Source: a bacterium 1XD42-54 (GTDB lineage Bacteria > Bacillota > Clostridia > Lachnospirales > Lachnospiraceae). From it: DNA of 64,000 nt. Location: NCBI GenBank assembly GCA_003612585.1, contig RAZH01000001.1:310001-374000 (forward strand), in the 5' to 3' direction. The translations under genes were made by a program, and so were the position numbers. Shown here one piece after another: positions 42,249-52,100 of this stretch. Each line of letters begins with the position of its first letter. Position 1 is the stretch's first letter. Under the pieces are notes generated by a model. That model made no database searches, had not been told where the DNA came from, and worked only from the letters and a program-made list of their open reading frames with translations.

Positions 42249-42824
42249 TTATTTCCGTACATTATAAGTAATCTCATTTCCGTCAAAATTAATTTCCATA
42301 CGCAATGGTGCTTTCCCTTCTACTACTGCATTTGGCACTGTACACCCAAACATGTAATATCCTACATATAAAGGATCAATTGTTCCTGTATCTTCTGAAA
42401 CCCTCATTGCGTAATAATCTTCATCATCTCCTTCACACTGAAGGGCCCACCCCTGATACTCATATTTATCGTCATATATCATTTTTACCTCAAAGTCATT
42501 CAAATACCTTTTTGCACTTGTATTTGTATTTAACATCTTTATTTTTAATATTGCAAAATCCGCCTGGTCACCTGTCCTTTTCCAGCCATCACTTTTCATA
42601 TAAAACTCATCTTTAAACTCAAACAAAAGTGCTGTCAGATCTCCAAAGCCTTCAATCTCAACAAAATCGCCCACTTTCAAATCCTCCAATGTTACACTTT
42701 CAGCCGCATCTTCTTCTCCCACCGGAGTCAACGCAACCACACCCAAATCCTGCTCCGCCGCATAGGCCGTTCCCCCTAACATCATTGATGCAACAAGTAT
42801 TCCTGCAAAAATCTTTTTCTTCAT
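42249..42824 (-). CDS. Secreted paralogue of the C-terminal domain of ORF 39639-40616
   Basis: Shared DLKxGDxVEIxGFGxLTxLxFEF, ADxAILKIxxLNTxTSxKxYLNDFxVKM, YMFGCT, MEIxFDGNxxxYxV. Confidence 0.7.
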   Translation of the reverse strand: MKKKIFAGILVASMMLGGTAYAAEQDLGVVALTPVGEEDAAESVTLEDLKVGDFVEIEGFGDLTALLFEFKDEFYMKSDGWKRTGDQADFAILKIKMLNTNTSAKRYLNDFEVKMIYDDKYEYQGWALQCEGDDEDYYAMRVSEDTGTIDPLYVGYYMFGCTVPNAVVEGKAPLRMEINFDGNEITYNVRK

Positions 42825-42900
42825 TCTTCTGATCCTCGTATTATTAAATAGTAGTATTTATGAATCCCTCTCCAGGGATAAATGATATACTGTTGAAGAT

Positions 42901-43050
42901 ACTGTGGATTGGTTTTCTAATCCTACCACACAGATGGTTTAATGGAGGCTCCAACCACAGTCTCTTTGTATATTTGTTAATCAGTTAGATACCGCATGAC
43001 GGTTTATTTAGAACGAGGTTACAATCGCAAGGAGTACCTGTGGTTCTAAA
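42901..43050 (+). ncRNA. Candidate IS110 bridge RNA (two hairpins with internal loops in the 5' non-coding end)
   Basis: Hairpin 1: ACTGTGG-A-TTGG (42901-42912) pairs with CCAACCACAGT (42951-42961). Hairpin 2: TTTAGAAC (43007-43014) pairs with GTTCTAAA (43043-43050), with inner AGGT/ACCT pairing. Confidence 0.5.
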
Positions 43051-43081
43051 CAGTATCAATACTTTTCAAAGGAGATTTCTT

Positions 43082-44260
43082 ATGATTTACGTTGGAATTG
43101 ATGTCGCAAAAGATAAGCACGACTGCTTTATCACTAACTCGGATGGAGAAGTGTTGTCTAAATCATTTACCATCTCAAACAACCGCAAAGGATTTGACAC
43201 TCTGTTTCAGAAAATCATATCTGTATCAAATGATCTGTCCAAAGTAAAAGTAGGACTGGAAGCCACCGGACACTACAGTTACAATCTTCTGGGATTCCTT
43301 CTTGATAAAGGTTTGCCGACCTACGTTATCAATCCGTTACATACCAATCTTTACAGAAAAAGCCTAAGCCTTAGAAAGACCAAAACGGATCAAGTTGATT
43401 CCCGTACCATTGCCACTATGATGATGTCTGACATGAACTTAAAGTCCTACTCAGACACATCTTACCACAATGAGGAATTAAAGTCACTCTCTCGTTATCG
43501 TTTTGATAAAGTAAAAGAACGGGCAAAACTGAAGATTTCTGTTTCAAGGCTTGTGTGCATTCTTTTTCCAGAACTGGAAAAACTCGTTCCCACACTCCAT
43601 ATGGCTTCCATCTACGATTTGCTTTCCGAATTTCCAAGTGCTGACGCTGTCGCAGCCGCACACCTTACAAGGCTTTCCAATCTGCTGTCTGAAAGTTCTA
43701 AAGGCAGATATGGAAAAGATACTGCTGTCATGTTTCGTGAAGCTGCAAGAAGTTCTATCGGTTCTCATATGCCTGCTAAGTCCCTGGAACTGAAGCACAC
43801 CATCAAACTCATTCATGAATTAACGATCGAGATTGACGAAATCGAAACAGCCATCAAACGAATCATGGATGAAGAAGTCCAGTCTCCAATCCTTACCATT
43901 CCCGGTATCAGTTACCGGATGGGTGCAATGATCATCGCCGAGATTGGGGATTTCAGCCGTTTTGATTCCGCCGATAAGATACTTGCATATGCAGGAATGT
44001 CCCCATCCACCTATCAATCAGGTCAATTAGATAACTGTCATTCCCACATGGAGAAACGGGGTTCCAGATACCTTCGGTATGCCCTTTACAACGCCACGAA
44101 GTATGTCTGCCATTGGGATGAATCCTTCGGAACCTATCTTGAGAAGAAACGCTCCGAAGGCAAGCATTATAATGTTGCATTATCTCATGCCACAAAAAAG
44201 CTTGTGCGGCTGATTTTCGCAATGGAAAAATCAAGACGGGCATACATACCAGTTCCTTAA
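43082..44260 (+). mobile_element. IS110-family transposase (DEDD + Transposase_20)
   Basis: MIYVGIDVAKDKHDCF, VGLEATGHYS, KTDQVDSRTIA; C-terminal LTIPGISYRMGAMIIAEIGDFSRF...AYAGMSPSTYQSG. Element ends not determined. Confidence 0.93.
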
Positions 44261-44495
44261 CTTGTTCTGTAAATTTCTCCTTTTAGAGCACCTGTAAAGA
44301 TGCTCTTATTGTCATGCAGTTTTCAAGGTTCCAATGTATCTGAAATGCCTTCCGGCAATTCATTCAAAAAATTTTATTTTAGACTTGACTTTTAATAGTT
44401 AGTCTCCATTTTTCATCATTACTTTTCATTTTTTCTAAACAACATTCATAAAACACACTTGGAAATATATTTATTTCACCTATTTCTTTGGGAAG

Positions 44496-45635
44496 TCAGC
44501 TCCCTTTCTGTTCTCTTTCCCACCTCCTCAGCCTATCAATATCCTGGCTCTGTACAGACGAATGTACAGATTGCAAAGCTTCGGTAAAATCTCCCTCCAC
44601 AATGCAACTTGTACTTCCGGACTGCACTGAACGTCCAATGGCTAAGTCTTTCACAAAACCACAGAATGCCACGATATCTGCCGCATTATAGCCATCTGTC
44701 CTTCTTGCCCAATTCCCAAGTTCCACCTGTGTATCACAGGGAACCCCCTGGAAGGCTTTCGTCATTAAATAAAGCCTTGCCTCATAATCCGGCAGCCCTA
44801 CATAAATCTTTTCTGTTAATCTGGGAGGGCGCAGGAATGCACTGTCAAGGTCCCATGGGCGGTTGGTCGCGCCAAGTACCAGAATATTATTCTTTGTTGC
44901 CTCGCTAAACCCATCCATTTGGCTGAGTAATTCCGGAACCAGGCGGTTCATAACAGAGGAATCACTTCCCCGCTTTGAAGCCAAAGCTTCAAATTCATCA
45001 AAAAATACCACCGCCGCGTCGCATGCCCTGGCTGCTTCAAACAGGCTTTTTACATTCTTTTCTGCTTCCCCAAAATATTTTCCAACAATATCTGAACAGC
45101 GCACCGAAAAAAAATCGGCATCCACTTCATTCGCAATTGCTTTTGCAACCATGGTTTTTCCTGTTCCCGGCGGGCCATAGAGAAGAATCCCCCCGCCCAC
45201 TTCCCGATGGAACAGCTCATATAGCTCTGGATGCTGCCTTGGCATGACGACCCTTTTTTGAATACTCTCTTTTACTTCATAGAGTCCGGCAATATCCTCA
45301 AATCTTACGTTTGTTTTTCCGAAACTTCTCCAGATCGTTGTATTTTCATCAGAATTTCTGTTTCCCTCAGCTCCTCCATTTAAATTGGGGGTAGCTTTTC
45401 TTTCTGCATAGATCTTCTCCGGAAGCACTATCTTATCTGCCAAACATTGTAATTTATCCGACCTCCGGATAAGCGCAGCCTTTGTTTCCCCGTCCGTTTC
45501 CCGCGCAGATTTCAGCAAGGCCTCGCTTGCCAGAAGATACATATGCTTTGCTTCTTCTAACCGCCCTTCCTCTTCTGCCCGAACCGCTTTTTGATAATAT
45601 TCCTCAAACATCCGGTAAAATATATCCGAACTCAT
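44496..45635 (-). CDS. Vps4/katanin-like AAA+ ATPase with N-terminal MIT-like helical domain
   Basis: MIT-like YYQKAVRAEEEGRLEEAKHMYLLASEALLKSA; FEDIAGLYEVKESIQKRV; Walker A GPPGTGKT; pore loop GKYFGEAEKNVKSLF; Walker B VVFFDEFEAL; ILVLGATNRPWDLDSAFLRP. Confidence 0.85.
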   Translation of the reverse strand: MSSDIFYRMFEEYYQKAVRAEEEGRLEEAKHMYLLASEALLKSARETDGETKAALIRRSDKLQCLADKIVLPEKIYAERKATPNLNGGAEGNRNSDENTTIWRSFGKTNVRFEDIAGLYEVKESIQKRVVMPRQHPELYELFHREVGGGILLYGPPGTGKTMVAKAIANEVDADFFSVRCSDIVGKYFGEAEKNVKSLFEAARACDAAVVFFDEFEALASKRGSDSSVMNRLVPELLSQMDGFSEATKNNILVLGATNRPWDLDSAFLRPPRLTEKIYVGLPDYEARLYLMTKAFQGVPCDTQVELGNWARRTDGYNAADIVAFCGFVKDLAIGRSVQSGSTSCIVEGDFTEALQSVHSSVQSQDIDRLRRWEREQKGS

Positions 45636-45640
45636 TTTCT

Positions 45641-46225
45641 CTACTCCTTCAGTGCCGAGCGCTTCTTTTCACTTTCTGCCAGCCTACGGTCAATTTCCTC
45701 ATCCAGGACACTGATCTTCGCTGCCCCTGTCGCATCTATCATATTTTCAATTTCTTTATCAATATCTGCCTCAGTTCCTGCTTCAAATGCCATTCCGGAA
45801 CCCTCCAGAAAACCTTCCAGTTGTTCCATTGCCGTTTCTGCTGAAAGCATCCCTTTTTCAAAATCCATCTGGTTTTTCAAAAATTGAGTTGCTTTCGTTA
45901 CCTTACTGACTTCTTTCCCTACGTTTCCCATTAATTTAACAAATTGAGAACTCATAGTAGTCAAATCCCTCATTGATTCTGTCATTTCTATTTGGAGAAT
46001 CATCGCCTTGCAACGTTTCTGATAGGCATATACCATCTTTAAACCACTCACAGCTACGCCATACTGCTGCATAATTCCCTGTTTTTTAGCCTCCTGCGCA
46101 TAAGAAATCAACTCATCTTTCTTCTTTTCAAGGGAACGGTCACATTTTTTCAACTCATTAATTCCCTGCCGGATGGCGAGTTTCGCTTCCATTGCTTTTT
46201 CTGCTTTGGACTTAAATAATTTCAT
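45641..46225 (-). CDS. ESCRT-III/Snf7 (CHMP2-like) protein with MIM1-like C-terminus
   Basis: Basic N-terminus, long helical core (INELKKCDRSLEKKKDELISYAQEAKKQG...SMRDLTTMSSQFVKLMGNVGKEVSKV), acidic linker, terminal EEIDRRLAESEKK resembling MIM1 (LxxRLxxL[KR]). Confidence 0.65.
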   Translation of the reverse strand: MKLFKSKAEKAMEAKLAIRQGINELKKCDRSLEKKKDELISYAQEAKKQGIMQQYGVAVSGLKMVYAYQKRCKAMILQIEMTESMRDLTTMSSQFVKLMGNVGKEVSKVTKATQFLKNQMDFEKGMLSAETAMEQLEGFLEGSGMAFEAGTEADIDKEIENMIDATGAAKISVLDEEIDRRLAESEKKRSALKE

Positions 46226-47181
46226 GCCAGCTCCCCTTTCCCATTCCGTGTTTCCCTGTCATTCCCCTGTTTATCTGTATCTCCTAAAATGGGAACCTCT
46301 TCCTGTGCCGTTTCTGCCCTCTCTGTTTTTATTTCTTTCTTTCGCAGCTGTACCAGCTCATCAAATTCCTGCGTATGTGAATATCCTTTCACTTCTGAAG
46401 ATGCCTGAATTCTGTTTTCATATCTTTCAATGCCCTTTTCCATCTCTGCCGTATTCTCTGACAATTCTCCTGTTTCTTCCGCAATCCATTCCATCATAGC
46501 TTCGGACCGGCTGATATCCGGAACAAAAGACTTAAGTTCAAAGGTTGTTCTTCCAGTCTGAAGCATTGCATGATACCTGGAACTGTTTTCTAGGGCCTTT
46601 GCATAGAGCTTAAGCTGCTGTTCAAGCGCCCGTATCTGTGGGAGTAATGCTACTGCCTGTTGTCTGATCTGCTTATACTCATTACTATCCGGAGATATGG
46701 CAGCACACTTTGCAGCTTTTTCTTCAACCTGTTTTGTAACAGCAGACAGGTTATCATAAAGATCCCCGATTCTTTTTTGGATTTCAAAAATCTTCTGTTC
46801 CGCTGCTGCTTCCTCCCTCTGAAACAAAACTTCCTGTCCCCTGTCTTTGTCCCATGGCAGTTTACTTTTTACCTTTTCCAATAATCCCATCTTTTTTCTG
46901 CTCCCTGCTTCTTTAATCACGGACTGATTTAATTCATCCACACGTCCCAGACAGATCTGTGCAGCATGATATCTCCTATCTTTCAACGCAGATAATGCTT
47001 CTTCCAACAAAACGATCTTTTCTTCTGCCAGAACAACAGGCGTATCCATAATTGTAAAATTGCGGTACAACGTCCTGCACAGTTTTTCTGTTGCTGCATC
47101 GTTTCCCAGATCCTCACATTCCTGCAAAACATGTAACAACCATCTTTTTTGTTCCGCCGCTTTTCTCTTTTTTCCTGCCAT
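46222..47181 (-). CDS. Coiled-coil protein, probable second Snf7/ESCRT-III-like subunit with N-terminal extension
   Basis: Helical pattern IQALEQQL-like (QIRALEQQLKLYAKALENSSRY) followed by VPDISRSEAMMEWIAEETGELSENTAEM. ATGA overlap with the next gene. Confidence 0.5.
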   Translation of the reverse strand: MAGKKRKAAEQKRWLLHVLQECEDLGNDAATEKLCRTLYRNFTIMDTPVVLAEEKIVLLEEALSALKDRRYHAAQICLGRVDELNQSVIKEAGSRKKMGLLEKVKSKLPWDKDRGQEVLFQREEAAAEQKIFEIQKRIGDLYDNLSAVTKQVEEKAAKCAAISPDSNEYKQIRQQAVALLPQIRALEQQLKLYAKALENSSRYHAMLQTGRTTFELKSFVPDISRSEAMMEWIAEETGELSENTAEMEKGIERYENRIQASSEVKGYSHTQEFDELVQLRKKEIKTERAETAQEEVPILGDTDKQGNDRETRNGKGELA

Positions 47182-47187
47182 AATCCC

Positions 47188-47880
47188 TTATTTCTTTAAG
47201 GCCCTGCATTTCTGGTTCCGTTCAGCCAGGAGGCGCTGTAATCTGTCAATCCTTACAGAAATCTTTTCATTCTCTCCTTCCTCTGCTTCTTCACGCAAAA
47301 GAGTAATATTATGCCGGATACGTTCTTCCAGATCGGCAAGTGCAGTTTGTCCCAAGGGATCACTATACCGCAACAGATCTCTGAGTGTACTTAACTTCTC
47401 CCGCAACTGTGTTTCTGCGACAAACGTCTCTATCGTATCTATTTCTGCTACTAAGAGCTGCTGGTCCATCACCTTTCGTCCGTCTATATCATCCTGTCCC
47501 TGCACACTGCTTGTCCCGGCGCGGAACACTAAAACAATTACCACATAAACACTCAGCAAAAGCAATCCCACCAACCCTGCTGTTTTCGTCGATAAATCAG
47601 GTATTGCCATTGCTGCAATCCCGCCAAGAATAAACTGTACACAAAAATAAATACACGAAAGCCCTGAGGCCGCCAAATCAAACATTGGGTATGCCTTTTC
47701 TGACCCGCTCTGGAAACAGACGCCTGCCAGTAAAACCAAAAAAGCCACCATCGTGTATCCATAGGCAATCCAGGAAGCTAAATTAAAATTTTTCTTAAAA
47801 GCAAACAAAAGAATGCTGTAAATTACAGCAGCAAATACTATGGCAAACCCTTTCCATACACCTGAATAATTTCTTTTCAT
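47188..47880 (-). CDS. Multi-TM protein with cytoplasmic coiled-coil tail
   Basis: About four hydrophobic segments in residues 1-120, then a charged helical tail. Confidence 0.6.
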   Translation of the reverse strand: MKRNYSGVWKGFAIVFAAVIYSILLFAFKKNFNLASWIAYGYTMVAFLVLLAGVCFQSGSEKAYPMFDLAASGLSCIYFCVQFILGGIAAMAIPDLSTKTAGLVGLLLLSVYVVIVLVFRAGTSSVQGQDDIDGRKVMDQQLLVAEIDTIETFVAETQLREKLSTLRDLLRYSDPLGQTALADLEERIRHNITLLREEAEEGENEKISVRIDRLQRLLAERNQKCRALKK

Positions 47881-47890
47881 CCCAATTCTC

Positions 47891-49123
47891 CTACAGGCTA
47901 TTCAATATTTCTTTCCGTTTTTCACGGTACTCATCTTCTGTAATCAATCCGTTTTCAAACCAATCCTTTAGATCCTCTAACCGTGCTTTGCGGTCTGCGG
48001 CTGTCCCAGTGCTTCCCGGCATCTCTGCTGCAAATGGATGGATTGCCGTTTTTACAATGTCACTTGCTGTTCCGGCTGGCGATTGTGGTATTCTGACTAC
48101 CGGATTATAAAAAGGCGTCCCTGCCAGTGTTCCCATGGCAGCCGTATTCGGCCCGGGATTCCCTGCCAGTATTTCTGCTACTGAAAATGCCTTTCTCTGG
48201 ACTTCAGTAATTCCCTTCGCCTGGTTGATCTGGGCCTCTGTCAGCCCCTGCCCAAGAAGCACTGCATTCTTCGCTTTCCCTTCTTCCTGTATACGCCTTG
48301 TATCTACATCAATTTTCAGTTTCTCTATATTGGCTTTTCCGGTTTCAAGTATCGTATCAATCTTTACGCCCTTTAATGCTTCCTGAATCTCTTCCAGTCC
48401 ATAAACTTTCACGGCGCTGACTGCAAAATGGTTCAGCTCCAGGCCATATGCAAGGAAAACATCGGAAAGCAATGTTTTAATCTCTCTTGACAGATAAATC
48501 AGTTGGGTATTCACATGCAGTGCCCCAATCTGTTTTCCTTCCATCACGTTTGCAATACAATCCCGGATGTGGGCCGCCATTATTTCCGAAAAATATGCCC
48601 TGATGTTTTCCTGGGTGTAGCTTTTAACGGTTCCTACTAATTTAATCAGAAATTTGCGTCCATCTTTTACCCGCAGGGAAAAATCGCCATAGGAAGTCAG
48701 TTTTACCGGGAGTCTGTATTCCGCATCCAGCATCTCTATCGGAGAATCTGTTCCCCATGGTATGCCCATTGAAATGGCTTTGTTTATATAGTAAACCTCG
48801 CAATGGAATGGACAGATACCGCCCATAGATAATCCTACTATATTCCGCAGTATCGGAATATTCTGCGTCTCCAAGGTATATCGGCCTCCCGGGAAAGTAT
48901 CCAAAGCCTGCCCATTCCGGAAAAAAATTGCTTCCTGGGATTCATGGACAATCAGCTGGGATTTCGTATTAAAATCCTCACAAGGATGCTTCCAGACAAA
49001 TACATCCTGCGGTCCTTCATATTTTATTACGTCTAATATAGGATTTTTTTTACCAAACAATACATATTCCTCCCTGAATGAATCAAATGCATTTGTAATA
49101 CAGTCCAGCCCGTCACTCCGCAA
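47891..49123 (-). CDS. SPFH-domain (YdjI/virion-core-like) protein with C-terminal SHOCT domain
   Basis: VWKHPCEDFNTKSQLIVHESQEAIFFRNGQALDTFPGGRYTLETQNIPIL typical of YdjI-type SPFH; C-terminal RLEDLKDWFENGLITEDEYREKRKEIL (SHOCT). Confidence 0.85.
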   Translation of the reverse strand: MRSDGLDCITNAFDSFREEYVLFGKKNPILDVIKYEGPQDVFVWKHPCEDFNTKSQLIVHESQEAIFFRNGQALDTFPGGRYTLETQNIPILRNIVGLSMGGICPFHCEVYYINKAISMGIPWGTDSPIEMLDAEYRLPVKLTSYGDFSLRVKDGRKFLIKLVGTVKSYTQENIRAYFSEIMAAHIRDCIANVMEGKQIGALHVNTQLIYLSREIKTLLSDVFLAYGLELNHFAVSAVKVYGLEEIQEALKGVKIDTILETGKANIEKLKIDVDTRRIQEEGKAKNAVLLGQGLTEAQINQAKGITEVQRKAFSVAEILAGNPGPNTAAMGTLAGTPFYNPVVRIPQSPAGTASDIVKTAIHPFAAEMPGSTGTAADRKARLEDLKDWFENGLITEDEYREKRKEILNSL

Positions 49124-52100
49124 TATTTTCTAATCCTACCGTATACACCGCGCCGATCCGGTTGCCTGCTTTTACCCTTAAATAGTATTCTCCGGCCGGT
49201 ATCTGTAATTTCTGCCTGAGTCCCCCGCTCTCCCCTTTTACATTTACCGACCATTGGGACTTCCCGTTCTGCTCTAACTGCAAAGCAAAAGCCGTCTTAC
49301 TGCTTGCCGTCTGCTCAAACTGGAATGACAATGTAACCATTGTGTCCTCTGAAAACGATACCCTGTACCAGTCTATATCTTCCTGTGTTGACAAAACCCC
49401 TGTAAGGGTCTGGCCCATGGCAAGCTCTGTAGCACGGGCTAAGGTATCGTTTGGCTCCGCTTCTGCTGCATCTATCTGCATTGCTGCCACAGTTAAGCTA
49501 TAGTCCTGATGAATAAATTGCGGATTTTCCAGCTTAATTGTATATGTTCCGGCTTTCAACGCGATTGGGGCAATTACTTTCCCAGATTCCTTCCCCCCAA
49601 TATTTATTGTAAAAAGGCTGTCTGTCTCTCCCAGTACTGTCAAAACATAGGTTTTTGAGGAACTTTCTAATGGTGCAAAGGCCAATTTCGGCTGGATAAC
49701 CATATCCTGATCCAGTGTGAGGCTGTAACAGTCCACATCTCCTTCAATCCCGAAAGAACCGCTTACTGCAGTATTGAGGGATATTTGTGTCGCCGTATCT
49801 GGTGTATCATTGCTTTCCTGTTCAATTGCTTCCGCCTTCTGATACTCAACAGTAAGTCCATAATCCCAGGAAGACCACTCTTTTCCCGGGCTAACCTGAA
49901 CCATATACTGGCCTTCACTTAAATACACCTTTCCCATTGATGCAGTTTTAACATTCCCCAACATCTGATTTTGGGATAATAATCTTCCATTTATCAGATT
50001 AAAAAGCTTCACTTCATATCTGGATTTTTTTGAGTCGATATCATCCGCCTGTAAAACTACATCTACGGCTCCCGGGGCATCCAGCCTGAACACAAAACAA
50101 TCCACGTCATTCTTCTGGAACAGGCTTGCCCTGTATTCCTGGTTTACTTCAATCGCATTTGCGCTTTCCGGATTGTTGTTTTCCTCCTGCTCCACATACT
50201 GCTCCGCCTGCGCTTCCATCGTCAGCTCATACTCACAGTCTTCGTAACTTTTCGCTTCTACTTGTATGTAATACACACCTGCTTTTAAAAACAGCGGAGT
50301 CGCCATCTGCCTGGCTGGGGACAGCTTTAGTTCATATGCCGTTAATGCTTCGGATAAATCTTCTGCATCATATAGACTTACATAAAATGCCGTTCTCTTA
50401 CCCTGTTTTTCTCCTGCTTTCCAAAACATCTGAACGCGCGAAGCCTCCGGTAAGAGCATACGGTATATATGTTTGTCCTCTGAATCCTGTAATTTGTCTG
50501 TTACGGCCGCATTTAACGATAGAAGCGGCATTTCTGTGTTACTTTCCCGCTCATCCATTCCCGGTGCAAAGGCATCTGAAAATCCTACAATTTTCCATCC
50601 ACTGTCATAAATTACTGCCGCATAAATTTTGCATTCTTTGCCCTCTGATTGATACCTGACTTCTTCCAGTACAATCCCTGCTTCTGTATAATATGCACTG
50701 CTTTCTACTTCATAAGGGGCTTCCGGCATGTCCTCCGGCACATCAAACCCAAAGCCAAGTTTTCCGTATAGAGCTTCAGCCTGAAGCAGTCCTGCCTCTT
50801 CTTCAATCCCATATCCCTTTGCCTCAAAAAAACGTTGGATTGTCTCTTCCGGAGTCTCTGGGTATGGATATTGGTCTTCCTGCCAGTCTATTTCTACAAC
50901 TGTGGGCGGAACAGATAACGCGTCCAGCGAATATTCATAACATGTATTTCTTTCAATAGAACCATTCAGCGGTTTTCCAAACGTGATTTTTTTGCCGTCC
51001 CTTTTATAATTAGTAAGCCCCTCCATTCCTATTAACTTCTGGATTTTCCCATCGCCATAGGAATAGCTTGCAAAAGAACAGCTGGCCTCTGCCTCTAACA
51101 AAAAATCATGACTCACTAATTCGATTGCCGGTCTTTGCAAATCAGTTTCTGTATTCCATACCTGCTTAAATTCCGCTTCAAAGGCATATATTTCAAGAAC
51201 GCCTTCTTCCGTAACTGCCAGCAATTCTTCCCGCCCATCCTGGTTCCAGTCAATAAACTCGTAATCTGAAAGCATCGTCTCTTCCGATGCAACCTTTAAC
51301 GCAGCGCTATGATAAACACCTTCCGTATCGCCATCTTCTATACCTATCTCTTTCGCATATTCTATGAGCACAAAAACATCCTGCGGATCTATTTTCAACC
51401 GCTCCCATTCCTGAAGGCTTTTTATTAATTCTTCTTTCAGTTTTTGCTTCTGTACCCCCTGTTTTTCAATATCTGTCTCCGATATTTCTACAGCAAGTTT
51501 CCTTAAATCAATACGCGTCTTACATAAGTCAAGTACTTCTGCCGTATCCTCCAATATTCCATAAATATCGGCCCCATAATTATATGCTTCTTTAAATTCT
51601 TCTACACAATATGGATCTTTATGAGAGGCTAAGTCTTTCGCATACTCTAAATGAATCTCTGCTGTTTTTAATTTATAATCCTCTGACAATCCATGTCTCT
51701 CTATAGCCTTGGAATATACGTCGGCAAATGCCGCCCACTCTTGCAATCCATCTGCTTTATCTGCTTCTGCATAACATTTCCGAATTTCCATATCATACAA
51801 AAATTGAAATGCTTCATCCTCGCCAATTAAATCATAAGCATATTTCGCATCGGTAAGCGCAGCTTCATAATCTTTTTCCGCTTCTTCCTCTGATGCACGT
51901 TTTTGATAAATATTTCCCAGTTTTTTCGCACAATCAACCGTAGAAGCAGCTTTATATGCTGCCTGGTAAAGAACCAATGCTTCATCGGCATCTTTCCCCA
52001 AAATTCGATCTCCAAACTGTACCAGGCAATCCGCCATTGCATTTTCGTTAATCACTACTTTCTCATTCGTTTCCAAATTCATTCGATAAACAGTTACTAT

